Source of the DNA: Craterostigma plantagineum
Taxonomy: Eukaryota; Streptophyta; Magnoliopsida; Lamiales; Linderniaceae
Length of the DNA stretch: 64,000 bases
Direction: 5' to 3'
Assembly (NCBI GenBank): GCA_027422505.1
Contig: JAPQWV010000018.1
Coordinates: 10,992,001 to 11,056,000, forward strand
A model generated the notes under the pieces. That model saw only the letters and a program-made list of their open reading frames with translations. It had not been told where the DNA came from and made no database searches. Position numbers and translations under genes: made by a program. Positions 9,572 through 19,391 of this stretch are shown one piece after another (the first letter of the stretch is position 1; each line of letters begins with the position of its first letter).

Positions 9572-11482
9572 TCAGCAAACGTTGGGTCCCCGTTTACGGG
9601 CGGGACCTTCTTGTGATACAAGTAAAATTTTCATGAGCTTAACGGGAAATGTGGGGTCTAAATCAGGTTGTGTTGGATCTAATTTAGCTTTCCCTTTGTG
9701 ATTTGTTTGATGAGGCGGGATTACGGTTTTTCTAACCCGTATTTGCCTAACTTGCGCTTGCATATACGTTGTCTTATTCATGAATTGGCGTGAGGGTTTT
9801 TTTTGTTGTTGTCGTCCTTCGGTTTTAGCCGTCTTTTGCTTGCGAGCAGTAGGTGACTTTGTATTAAGCGTTGGGTGGTGTTTTCGATTAACCATGGGCA
9901 TAGATGAACTGAGAGAATGCAAGGGCGTCGTAGAGGAGGTTTGCCTTTTTGGTCGGAGTGTTGCGTGTTCGTGTGCCTCATATTCATGAAAGCGTGGAAG
10001 AATAAAGTCATTGCAGCAACACATAGACATTAGTTTGGCAAAGGAAAGATAAGTTTTGGCAACATAATTGTCTACGTCCTTAAGATGTTGGGATTCAGAA
10101 CACAGATTGGAAAGACGAATATAGGATGGTCTTTTCTTCTTGTCATCGAAGAGCGGGTTCTCCTCTATTTCAAATGAACTCCCTTTCAGAGACGTCGAAC
10201 TCACATTCCCTGTATCCATAGGAATACGAGAGTTAGTGTTTGAACAAGTTTCAGCTTCAGGAGTCATCTTCGCCGTCCTCCTACATTTACATGTTTGAGA
10301 ATCGGGTACTTGACTCGATGTAGAAGGATTGTTCGTATTGTGAAATTGTTCTTGTGTAAAGATTTTGCTATGTAGTTCATCTCGCTCCTTTGCGAAGGCC
10401 TTCCGTTCTAATCCTAGTGTTCGTTCTAGTTCTGCTATGAGCAGAAGTTTCTTTGGGATGTAGGTGCGAGAGAGCGCTTCTTGGAAAGTAACTTCCTGTT
10501 CTTTGGTTGGGAGTAGAGTTTCGACATCCTCCGAGAGTGAAGGTATCTTAGTCTTATCACTATCATTCAATTCTGTGTAGTCATACGCAATTTCTGCCCA
10601 ATGAATGTTCTGTACTCTTTTTTCTTCCGAGATGACAGCGGAGGATGATCTTACAAATGGCCTAAGTTGCGAGGGAGCACCATTTCTTGTTTGCAAGAAC
10701 GTAGTGTTACACATGCTATACCTTTTAACTGTTAGCGGTGTAGGTTTGCAATTGCTGGCCAGGCCGATTCCCCCCCGGGCGTTGTAGAATTCTGTATCAA
10801 CTGGTTGGTTCAATAGGCATAAGATGCGTGCGTTTTCGTTTCTAAGGTGAAGTTGCTCTTCAAGTTCTTTCACCTTTCGGTACAGCCTAACTCTTTCCTT
10901 TGTAAGCAGTTCGTATTGGGACGCCGTCAGAAGACGGGATGTTTCGCATGAACTGATGGCCAGTGTGGTTTCCTTAACCCTAGTCTCACTTTGTTTATTC
11001 TTGCTTTGCAGACGTTTGACTAACGCTTCAGAGGCCATTAGAAGTTCGTTTGCACAGGCGAGCTCTTCTACTTTTAAACTAAGAAAGGCATAGTTGTTTT
11101 CAAATTTTAGCTTAAGTTCATCATAATCCCTAGCGTCTACGGTGGGTTTCATAATGGTGTGCCGGTGATTAAACACATCATCGAGTTGTGAAATTCGTAC
11201 CTCAGCCTCGGCGTTGGTAGGAGTCTTAGCTACATTCTCACCGGTGTTGACCATCTCTTTGTCCTCGTCATGTTCGACCAGCCTTGCCATACAGCAATCT
11301 TCATCCTTAGGCTCCTCGTCTTCTGAAGTGTCGTTCACGCATTCAGCTTCTTCGGTGAGAAGAACTTTCCCACTTTCCATTTTGCGGGTCATTCTGGCCT
11401 TACGGTCGTAATAGCCAGAGTCCTCACGCTTGGGGTGTGGCATTCCTTGGCGAAGTGCCCTGACTTTCCACACCGAAAGCAC
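9572..11482 (-). CDS. Gag C-terminal region with coiled coil (B)
   Basis: This 636-codon open frame is the best-preserved long reading frame of element B. Gag forms the virus-like particle that packages element RNA. The frame starts just after the zinc knuckle and continues with an acidic segment, then Leu/Glu/Lys-rich heptad-like sequence at about residues 115-220. Two patches, EFYNARGGIG and EIAYDYTELNDSDK, are conserved in elements C and E of the other family. The C-terminal third is basic, Lys/Arg/Thr/Gln-rich, and leads to the protease. The start Met listed is only the first in the open frame; the true protein begins at 12509. Confidence 0.75.
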   Translation of the reverse strand: MLSVWKVRALRQGMPHPKREDSGYYDRKARMTRKMESGKVLLTEEAECVNDTSEDEEPKDEDCCMARLVEHDEDKEMVNTGENVAKTPTNAEAEVRISQLDDVFNHRHTIMKPTVDARDYDELKLKFENNYAFLSLKVEELACANELLMASEALVKRLQSKNKQSETRVKETTLAISSCETSRLLTASQYELLTKERVRLYRKVKELEEQLHLRNENARILCLLNQPVDTEFYNARGGIGLASNCKPTPLTVKRYSMCNTTFLQTRNGAPSQLRPFVRSSSAVISEEKRVQNIHWAEIAYDYTELNDSDKTKIPSLSEDVETLLPTKEQEVTFQEALSRTYIPKKLLLIAELERTLGLERKAFAKERDELHSKIFTQEQFHNTNNPSTSSQVPDSQTCKCRRTAKMTPEAETCSNTNSRIPMDTGNVSSTSLKGSSFEIEENPLFDDKKKRPSYIRLSNLCSESQHLKDVDNYVAKTYLSFAKLMSMCCCNDFILPRFHEYEAHEHATLRPKRQTSSTTPLHSLSSSMPMVNRKHHPTLNTKSPTARKQKTAKTEGRQQQKKPSRQFMNKTTYMQAQVRQIRVRKTVIPPHQTNHKGKAKLDPTQPDLDPTFPVKLMKILLVSQEGPARKRGPNVC

Positions 11483-12509
11483 TTCACAGACTTTTGAGGT
11501 GCTGGGTCCTCCTCTTTCTTTATCGGCTTAGCTTCCTCCGTGGGAGTGGTCTTTTTGGTGCCGCTAAAGATTCTTTGGCGATTGGAGGAGGAGGAGGATT
11601 TTTTTCCGATCTTCTTTGAGACCATCTTAGTGAGCATAGCCAGTTGCTTGCGTAGATCACGAACATCTTCATCAGATTCTGTATCAGCTTCGGATCCTGG
11701 AGAGGTGTCAGATACAACAGCTGGTAGCTTCCCTTTGTTCTATTTGGTCTCAGAGGCGGAAGATCGTTCGGTAGTCTTGTTCGAGAGGAGAGCCAGTGGC
11801 TCGACTCGAGTGTTGGTGGACTAAGGTTGCACGTAAGGAGCATAGGCAGATAGACTATCGTAGAGAGCATGGATGGAGGTGTTAGAGAGGTCCTTACTCT
11901 GAATCATCATCACGGTTGCATTGCCCCAATGTGGTTTGAGGCTACCAAGGAAGCGGTTGTTGATATCGAATTTGTCCCTCCAGTCTTGGCTTTCTTGAGT
12001 TCATTGATGACCTTCAAGTATCGGAGATATGTGTCACGCAGCTCCTCTCCTTTATAGGCCTGAAAATGTTCATACTGCGAGAGACATGCTGATTTCCTCC
12101 CCTGAGCACTCTCAGTTGTGCCTGCCATAATTTCTACGAGTTCATCCCATATTTCCTTGGCAGTTGTGCAGCACTCGATGTGAGCATAGACTTCGTTGCC
12201 CATAGCCTGGAAGAGGTATCCTTTGGAAATCTCATCGGCCTGTAGGCGAGCCTCTTCATCCTCATTAATGGAGCCTCTTGGAGTGCGACGTTCATCCATG
12301 GGAGGGTTTGCGTTTGGTTGAGCAGGAATGATTGTCCAGAACTGTGCTGGACCGTTGAAGATGGAGTCCAGTAGGTATTGAGAGAGTGGGGCGCCCTTGT
12401 TCCTGATGAACGTGAGGAACCTGTTTGTCCATATGCTGTAATTGCCTTATCGCAGCATCGGAGGTCTGGTGTCGGAGCCCACTGTTGAGATGTCATTTGT
12501 GGCAGACAT
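11389..12509 (-). pseudogene. Gag N-terminal domain and CCHC zinc knuckle (B)
   Basis: The ATG at 12509 (MSATND...) opens the gag gene. After 20 codons an in-frame TAA (12447-12449) replaces the codon before GNYSIWTNRF. The frame then continues through QFWTIIP and MDERRTP into a UBN2-type copia Gag core (GYLFQAMGNEVYAHIE, IWDELVEIM) down to 11910. A frameshift follows, and the zinc knuckle CFRCGKSGHFAKEC (C-X2-C-X4-H-X4-C) is read at about 11440-11520 in another frame. The start is chosen by alignment with MDAYSLEND in C and MDAYSLGND in E, where the RPP[IM]L phrase follows at the same distance. Confidence 0.8.
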
Positions 12510-14075
12510 GGTTGGTGCAGTCGAATCGTCCGTGGTTTTGATCTTGTATAGATAAGAGGGTTAGTAACGAACGAGATGAGAAATATGAGTTTAACGAGTA
12601 GAGTTTGAGAAAAATCGTTTAAAGAATTTCTTAGAACTAAGTGAACGTGTGTGATAGTCGAAAACGTATGAAGGGAAAGTATATCTTAGAGTTCGGAGAA
12701 GTTCGAGAAATTTAAAAACGGTTTTTGAGGAGTAAAATTTTCAAAAAGTGGTCTAGGTGGATATGTCTAAAGTGGAAGGGAACAAGACTTGAATGAGTTT
12801 GAAGAAAAAATTCAACACGAGAAAGAATTTATCACGAGAAAGAAACAAATTGCGGTTTGAGAAGATGTTCGTGTTTACAAGATAAATTACCCAAGAAATT
12901 TTGGTTGAGAAATTTTCGTGTTTATGTGAGTTTAATGAAAGATTCTCGGACATAAAAAGGAAAAACAAATTCTCTGTTGAAAATGATTTTCTCGGATTTT
13001 AAAACTTGTCATGTGAGAAAGTTTCTCAGTTGAGGATTTTAAAACTTCGCAAGAAATTTCGCATCGAGAAGTTTCTCGGATTTGAAAAATCGTGGTTTTG
13101 AAAAATTTTCTCACAGGTAATAAGCTTTCTCGGCCGAAAATTTCTTGGATTTGACAAACTTTCTCAGTTTCAAAGAATTTATGCGGATTTGCAAATTTTC
13201 TCGGTTTTTAAGAAATTTCTCGACTTAGATAAGTTCTAGGAATAGTCTTTCTCGGGTAGAGAATTTCTCAGATTTTAAACGTGAGCAGTTGAAAAAAAAA
13301 TGAAGTGACACAGAAGTATTTTCGCGATTTAGATAAATTCTCTGAATGAAATTTCTTGGATATAAAAGTTTCTCGGATATAAAAGTTTCTCGGATTTTGA
13401 CAAGCTAGTCAGTTGAGAAAAATGGACTTAAAGTGAAATTTTCGCGGTTTTAGAAAGATTCTTGGAATGATTTTCTTGGATATAAAAGTTTCTCGAATTT
13501 TGACAAGCTAGGCAGTTGAGAAAAATGAACTGAAAGTGAATTTTCGCGATTTTAGAAAGATTTTCAGAATGAAATTTCTCGGATATGAAAATATCGCGAA
13601 CTTGAACAACACAGCAAGAAATTTCGCAGCCAAGAACACTAAGTTACTGTTCCATTGCTTGTCGCGAGTTTTACCAGAAAATCATCCGTTTTCACTCAAA
13701 TCTCACCCAAAATCACTCAAACTTGGACCAAAACTTCAGAAATTGTTCCCTAAACACATATTCGACCGATTTGTGAGCTAAAAACAACAAAAAGCGGATC
13801 AAATCGACCAAAAACAGAGAGAGGCCGAGATGACTTTTTTCTGAGGAATTTTTGCTTCGAACTTGCACAAAACTCGTTAAAACTGATCCAAAAGTGTTCT
13901 ATAAACAGTTTAGGCATAGAGTCGATCCGGCGAAAGGTTTTAAACACAAAAACGAAGTATTATAACCCCAAAACGAGCTCAAAATGCCCGAAAGTGATTT
14001 TTGCCCAAAACACCTTTGATTTTTCTCGGAATCGAACGAAACTGGATTCAAATCAATGTAGATCGATCCACGTTC
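12510..14075 (-). other. Leader of element B, rich in TTTCTCG motifs
   Basis: This stretch of about 1.5 kb between primer site and gag has no credible gene. From about 12580 to 13620 it is dense in TTTCTCGG, TTTCTCGGA, GAGAAA and CGCGATTT phrases, read on the plus strand. Two nearly identical segments, around 13330-13460 and 13440-13570, suggest a local duplication of about 110-125 bases. The part next to the primer site (13640-14075) is less repetitive. Confidence 0.75.
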
Positions 14076-14087
14076 GCTCTGATACCA
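14076..14087 (-). other. Primer binding site, initiator tRNA-Met (B)
   Basis: On the minus strand TGGTATCAGAGC follows the 5' LTR after two bases. It is complementary to the 3' end of plant initiator tRNA-Met, the usual primer of copia elements. Confidence 0.92.
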
Positions 14088-14089
14088 CT

Positions 14090-14378
14090 TGTTGGTCCCG
14101 ATTGCACCAAACAAGGAATCAAAGAGGCTTTGATGGAATGAAAAGGGAGAGGTTCTCACCTTCAAGTGTGTGTATTGTGTGAAAAGTAGGATAAGCCTTT
14201 TGATCTTTGATTAACTTTAAAAATAGTGAGGTATATACCACATTAACCCTAGGTATATTAAGGCCCAAGCACTAAAGATTAACTAATTACATTCTTGTCC
14301 AAAGCCCAAGCTAAAAGGATAATTACAATATTAAACCCAAGACTTAAACTATTGACACAATCTATAAATATCCTAACA
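14090..14378 (-). repeat. 5' LTR of element B (family 1)
   Basis: This 289-base LTR on the minus strand runs from TGTTAGGATA at 14378 to GGACCAACA at 14090. It is the inverted counterpart of A's LTR at 6332-6629 with many differences, so A and B are different insertions. A TATATACC-like site lies at 14232-14239. The five bases outside the LTR (TTACC, 14379-14383) are the candidate target duplication; its partner is outside the window. Confidence 0.9.
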
Positions 14379-15789
14379 TTACCTTTAATTACTACAGTTA
14401 GTTTAATAATAGTTAGTTGCTATCCTACTTTAAATTTACAATAAATCAATTTTTACATATTTATAACATACAAATTAAGTCTAAGTTATGATTTCTATGA
14501 AATATTTCACACGAAAATAAACTTAATAAAAAAATATTTATATAAATAGCACAAGCGTTTGAGTGTGCATAAATAATGGGCTTAATGTTGACATAAACAA
14601 AATCACTAACTACCTTTTTTTGTCATGCTTGTTCTTTGTGTTTCAGTTTTTGCTTTTCCTTGTTGGTTTTGGCTCGTCAGTCTCCCAAGTTGGGAGATTT
14701 TTCTCCTCATTGTGGTTGAAGGTAGAAAAAATGAAGAGTAGATCAAAGTTTAATAGCCATGTTTATGAAGTGTTAGATCAGTAGTAGATTGTTTATTGTT
14801 CTTCTACGAACTTTGAATATTGTTGTCTCAATATTTTTTATTGTTTTCTCTTGTGTGTATACATATATCTCTTGATGAGAGTTACTTCCATATTGTTTTT
14901 TCATTTTAGCCGTTCCATATTCTTTGAAGGTGCTACTCAGTTTCTCCTATTCATCAATAGGCCCTTCCTTGTCTTTTGTCAAATCTCCAATCCCTTTTCT
15001 CAATTTTTCTCAATCTGTTTCTCACTCGTTTAGATTTGAACTTTCTGCGATTGATCTCACCGTTATTTTAGTCAATATCCTATCAGAGCCCAAAAAGCAA
15101 AGATCAATTAATACAATCATGAAATACTCTAATGATTCACTTGATTACTTAACACTTACAGGCCGAATCTGGTTGACCTTAGATTTCTGGTTTTTAATCT
15201 CTCGCCGCCAGCATTTTCAATTTTGTTCTGAAGCTCCAAAGCCTACAAATCATGAATATATAGATTAGCATAACAACAATACGTAAACGTTCCCCGAGCT
15301 TTGCTCCTTTGGGTATAAGGTGCTTCCTTTTATTTTCCTTCTGAGGCTTCTGTAGTATTCTACCCCTCCTATGACGACTTTAAGCAAAGCCCTATCCTAA
15401 AACTGCTTCACTGGCAAGAAAAAATTACAGCGTGGGACTGGTCAGAACGGCTCACTTAAACCACTCACAGTTCAAGATCTTCATATTTCCTCTCCAAATA
15501 AGCCTCCACTTCCATTCCCATTTTTCATATCAACCGTAACATTAAGGAAACTTCACAAACAACTGACTGACAGGCAAGGAAATTTCTCAGGCAACATCAT
15601 AGTCGAAAATCACAAACCTTGGTTCCAATAGATATATAACATGCACTTTGCTTGTTGACTCATCCTTCAATCAAACCATGACAACAAACAAATAAACAAA
15701 AAATGTCTCGAGAGAAGATAGTAAGGCATATTGAGGACATCAACAAATAAAGCATATACATACATGGGCATTTCTATGATGTGTAATGT
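14379..15789. other. Unassigned target sequence between elements B and D
   Basis: This 1.4 kb is AT-rich and lacks LTR or polyprotein sequence. The longest open runs (14563-14784, 14924-15268) are Phe/Leu/Ser-rich and have no recognisable domain. It may be the 3' side of the Helitron locus that continues at 32447, because element D lies between the two, but nothing diagnostic is visible. I see no gene here. Confidence 0.5.
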
Positions 15790-16139
15790 TGTTAGGTCCT
15801 ACGATTAACAACTCTAAGATCCTAGGCAAGAATTCAAAGTAATTCGATGATAATGATAATCAATAAGATTCGATCGAAAAACTCATTTGAAGAACGAGAG
15901 AGAGAATTCGATTAGAGTGAGAAATTTACTGTTGTTTCTCTCTCTAGAAATTGAATTACAAGCCTTTCAGATCAATCTTCAAAACGTTCTCTATTCGTCT
16001 CAATTGATTTACATGTATTTATACCAAACAAACTTGATATAAATATCAAACTAGTCCTAATCTAAGGACTACTATACAAAACGCCCCTAATTACAAGGAC
16101 AAGTAATAATATCAAGCACAATTAAATGTATACTCTACA
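15790..16139 (-). repeat. 3' LTR of element D (family 2)
   Basis: This 350-base LTR reads on the minus strand from TGTAGAGTATAC-like sequence at 16139 to GTAGGACCTAACA at 15790. It matches the LTRs at 17969-18309, 50008-50347 and 61129-61479. The flank to the left is AATGT (15785-15789); no matching copy follows the LTR stub at 32446. Confidence 0.88.
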
Positions 16140-16152
16140 ATCTCCCCCTTTA
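16140..16152 (-). other. Polypurine tract of element D
   Basis: On the minus strand AAAGGGGGAGAT directly precedes the LTR. It is identical to the tract before A's LTR, although the LTR families differ. Confidence 0.85.
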
Positions 16153-17642
16153 TGCTTGATTGCGTTTCCGCCCCGTTCGTCCTCGTCGGGCGTAATACGA
16201 TCTGTGCAAGCCCAGCGCATACTCGTAGTTCCTCAGCGTGATCCCCAGCTCCAGTCGCTCCTCGATATCTCAAGCAGTTCCATTAGGAGCGGCTGTTCTC
16301 TCACGAACCTGTGGATCCCACCATAGTGTCTCTTTTGATTCTTCCAACCTCTGCTCGATATTCCTCATGATGAGCTTGAGCATCCCATCACAAAACTTAT
16401 TGATTTCAGTCTTCAGCATCAACATATTCTTCTTTGCTATTGGATTGTGGTAGGTGATGCCTAGGACTGAGCTGATATGCACGTGATTGTTGGGAAGCCC
16501 TTCGATCTCAGGTCCTTTGTTGAGTGGAACGGTCATGTTGACCTTCTACATGTTGCTCTCAGAGCCATCTGAAGGTCGTGTGCGGCATAGTACTTGACTT
16601 GGCGCATCATGAATCGGTAGAGACCCTCGAGACCCTCTTTCTTAATGAAGCCTTGAGGACCTTTGTACTTTTCCACATACAGCTGATATAAGTTGTAAAC
16701 TTCTTCAGCAGGGATGTACGGTAGGTCGCTCTCGCTTAGATCTTCTCGAGTTCTATCTACGCGCTCAATGGTGTAATGAGGTGTTGGAAGTCCTCCTTTG
16801 TCATAGTAGACGCTGAGTAGTTGGCTTATTGGATAGAGACTCTTATAATGGCTCTTGGCTTTGTGCCTTAGTTATCCCCAGCCTTATATCAGGTCCTAGT
16901 TTGGTCAGCATCAAGAGGTAGGTCATCCTCTTCTGCTGATCCCAATGAGAGATCCCTCTAAGCTCGAACTTGTTCGGCTTCTTAATTCTGTCCGGAGACC
17001 TCTAAATGTTCTCACGAACTTCTTCTAAAAGGGGATTTCTATTCGGATGTTCTCCCATGGCGTGTCGATCTGAACGGTCCCTGGCGTTAGCCTTGTAGAG
17101 GGAACCGCCCGTTGAGCGATTAATTCTGGTAGCCTTGGAATATCTTGTTCGTAGTCTTCGCCTTCCTGAAACTCGTCGTCTTCTATGATTACGAGGTCTA
17201 TAGGTGCTTGTTGTAGAAAGCGTCGAACGTCGTGAAGCCGTCGTCTTTGATGCTCCTCGGGCATGGAATGGGTCATCAACTGTCCCTCGAAGATATACTT
17301 GTCTAGGACCTCGTGTGGATTGACGCTATGTCCAGAGGGTCCCGGTTGGTCTGGAGCTACAGAAGGAGTGGCTTGGGTAGTTGCTAGAGCTACAAGCATC
17401 GCAACACTTGCTTCTTCTTTCGGAAGCAAGGGGCTTGAGTAGATCGGTGGTGTGGGCGGAGGTGTCCTGAGGTGAAAGGTTGGAGGGTCGATGTGGGCGA
17501 TGTGGTGCGTGGTGTGGGTAGTATGGGTGTGGGTGGTTTGTGTTTGGGTTTGGTGGGTAGTTTGGGTTTCACCAGCTCCAGCGCTTGTCTGCGTAGCGCC
17601 CGAGCCTTTGTCCTTGGCCACTTGTTGATGTCCTTGGCCTCT
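16153..17642 (-). pseudogene. Envelope-like extra gene, C-terminal half (D)
   Basis: The clear open part is 17025-17621. It starts in a TQT-rich segment (ATQTS, ETQTT, HQTQTQTT), then a Pro-rich stretch with HLRTPPPTPP, then a more ordered region with MTHSMPEEHQRRRLHDVRR, DLVIIEDDE and PRLPELIAQ. The frame stops near 17022, and sequence matching 50817-51131 of E follows in broken frames. The last frame, 16270-16536, has the GLPNNHVHISSVLGITYHN block shared with E. The N-terminal half is absent because the Athila fragment begins at 17643. The function of the family is unknown. Confidence 0.72.
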
Positions 17643-17763
17643 TGGTCGCGTCGAAAACGGCCATAAATAAATTAATCACCTTTATTCACTAAACACGAGT
17701 ATAGCGACAGTACGGATCGTCTCCACAGGAAAAATGGTGGATTTACTTCTAATTTCAAGCTCG

Positions 17764-17856
<93 letters not shown>

Positions 17857-17968
17857 GGGGGTATGGTTTTTAACGCAATATTGAACGAGAAAAAATATCG
17901 AAACTATCAACGATAATATAATAGTCGCTAAACATGTTAACGAAAATGCAACTGAAATTAATTAATTC
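17643..17968 (-). repeat. Athila LTR fragment with internal deletion
   Basis: The sequence starts with TGGTCGCGTC and matches the left part of the Athila LTR at 37637, then jumps near 17930 to sequence matching about 38410-38470 (AAACAT...AATTAATTCT). Roughly 0.5 kb of LTR is missing inside. The left edge lies in element D and the right edge is the start of C's LTR. It is the remnant of a second Athila insertion, in the same orientation as the full one. Confidence 0.82.
17764..17856. repeat. (ATA)31 microsatellite
   Basis: 93 bases of uninterrupted ATA repeat lie where the other two Athila LTRs carry only a short, imperfect AAT run followed by a G run. The tract has expanded in this copy. 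It also produces a spurious poly-isoleucine reading frame. Confidence 0.97.
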
Positions 17969-18309
17969 TGTAGAATACCATTTGTAATTGTGCTTGATTT
18001 CATTAGTTGTCCTTGTAATTTGGGACGTTTTGTATAGTAGTCCTTAGATTAGGACTAGTTTGATATTTATACCAAGTTTGTTCGGTATAAATACATGTAA
18101 ATCAATTGAGCTGAATAGAGAAAGTTTTTAGAATTGATCCGAAGGGCTTGCAATTCGATTTCTAGAGAGAGAAACAACAGTAACTTTCTCACTCTACTCA
18201 AATTCTCTCTCGCGTTCTTCATTTGATTTTTCGATCGAATTCAATTGTTGATCGAATTACTATGAATTCTAGCCTAGGATTGTAGAGTTGTTAATCGTAG
18301 GACCTAAGA
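17969..18309 (+). repeat. 5' LTR of element C (family 2)
   Basis: This 341-base LTR runs from TGTAGAATACC to GGACCTAAGA. The last bases differ from the CCTAACA end of the E and D copies, so the terminal CA has mutated to GA. It starts within Athila LTR sequence (AATTC at 17964-17968 is the candidate target site) and is followed by the primer site after two bases. Confidence 0.9.
18086..18093 (+). promoter_or_regulatory. TATA-box-like site in LTR C
   Basis: TATAAATA lies about 120 bases into the LTR and is conserved at the same place in E's 5' LTR (61355-61362 on the minus strand). It is a plausible core promoter; this rests on motif and position only. Confidence 0.5.
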
Positions 18310-18311
18310 AT

Positions 18312-18323
18312 TGGTATCAGAGC
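18312..18323 (+). other. Primer binding site, initiator tRNA-Met (C)
   Basis: TGGTATCAGAGC follows the LTR after AT and matches the site in B and E. It is complementary to the 3' end of initiator tRNA-Met. Confidence 0.93.
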
Positions 18324-19391
18324 AGATTCGTTCTGTTTTGAATCGAAAATTGTTAAAATTAGATCGAAAATCATTTTCTAGATACTGTTCATCGAAGAAC
18401 AGGTTTGGCGCGAAACCTTTTCGATCCAATAGCTTAATTTTGTGCTTAATTGACTTGAATTTGGTGTTTCTGTGCTTGTTTAAGTGTTAGATCATCATTG
18501 CGATCAGCTCTGTAGCAGTTTGAACAACGATTTTTAGGATTGAATTGCTTCTGCGTGTTACTGTTTGCAAAGAACATGAAGAACACGTTCTGATTTTGAT
18601 CAAATTCGATATATTTTGCTTCATAACATGTTTAATTGCCTGTTCGTGCGTGATTAGTACTTGATTGCGAGCAATTACCTCAAAATTCACTATCTGATTC
18701 TTTGTTTTTGCTCGAATTTGTGTTAATCGTATTATGTGAATTTTTCTCGATTGCTCAAATTTTTCTCGCTAAGTTTTGCGATGGGATTAGTTTCTCGATC
18801 GATAAACTTAGCGCGAGAATTTTTCTCGGTCAGAATACGATGTCAGCGATAGGAACATCATCAGCAGAAACTATTTTAGTTAGAAATATTTCTCGAGCAT
18901 TATACAGCGAAAAACTTTTTCGAGGGAGACTTATTTTGACTTTTGCATGCGTATTAGCTTTCACTCGAAAAACTTTTTCAGTCAAACCTTTTACCGTTTG
19001 ACCAGGCGAAAATCATTTACACGCGAGAAATTTTTCTAGTCAACAGATTTATTTTGACTTGTCGAGAAACTTACTAACGTACTGTTTCTTTACAATCGAA
19101 ATAAATTCACGATCAAGAAATATTTCTCGACCGAATGATTTTGAGCAATATATCTCGCTCGTAAAATATCACGCTGACAAAATTTCTCGCACGAGAACAG
19201 TACTCAGTACATTCTATCTCAACGGAATTAATTTCGATCAAACTTTAAAGATTGAATCGATAGTAATTGTCGATCTAATTTTCGAATCAGACGCTACTAA
19301 CGAATTTTGTCACTTGTGAAGCACATTACATCATCTTCAACCTTCAAAACAATTAACGAAGATCCTTCAACAACTCGACTACAATACAAAC
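18324..19391 (+). other. Leader of element C, rich in TTTCTCG motifs
   Basis: No gene is seen. From about 18730 to 19230 the phrases TTTTTCTCG, TTTCTCGA, GCGAGAA and CGAAAAACTTTTT occur every 20-40 bases. The copy in E (60057-61114, inverted) keeps the pattern, as does the unrelated leader of B. Such leaders usually carry packaging signals; whether the motif is one is not known. Confidence 0.75.

Larger units (their letters stand above)
6630..14378 (-). mobile_element. Sirevirus-type Ty1/copia element B, 5' part
   Basis: This minus-strand element has its 5' LTR at 14090-14378, a tRNA-Met primer site, a leader of about 1.5 kb, gag, protease, integrase and reverse transcriptase. It is cut early in RNase H, where the outer end of A's LTR begins. 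The remaining 3' part should lie left of the window, beyond A's missing 5' LTR. LTR ends and coding sequence place A and B in one family. The coding frames carry several stops and shifts. Confidence 0.87.
15790..17642 (-). mobile_element. Sirevirus element D, 3' end only
   Basis: This is a minus-strand fragment with the C-terminal half of the envelope-like gene, a polypurine tract and the 3' LTR. It is cut on the right by an Athila LTR fragment. It belongs to the same family as C and E by LTR and gene sequence. Its envelope-like segment overlaps the part present in C by about 0.8 kb, so D and C are two elements and not halves of one. Confidence 0.82.

Noticed and set aside
1..14378. A and B as one element with an inverted half (self-integration).
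   Set aside because: The RNase H segment is present in both halves over at least 50 bases, far more than a 5-base duplication, and the two LTRs are clearly diverged. Two nested elements fit better.
14681..14697. Hairpin TCTCCCA-AGT-TGGGAGA as a Helitron 3' terminus.
   Set aside because: No CTRR end at the right distance downstream on the minus strand, and the link to the Helitron is only inferred.
14563..15268. Plus-strand frames of 60-114 codons.
   Set aside because: Phe/Leu/Ser-rich translations of AT-rich DNA with no domain, no partner frame and no splice logic.
17734..17916. Open frame with a long isoleucine run.
   Set aside because: It is the translation of the (ATA)31 microsatellite.
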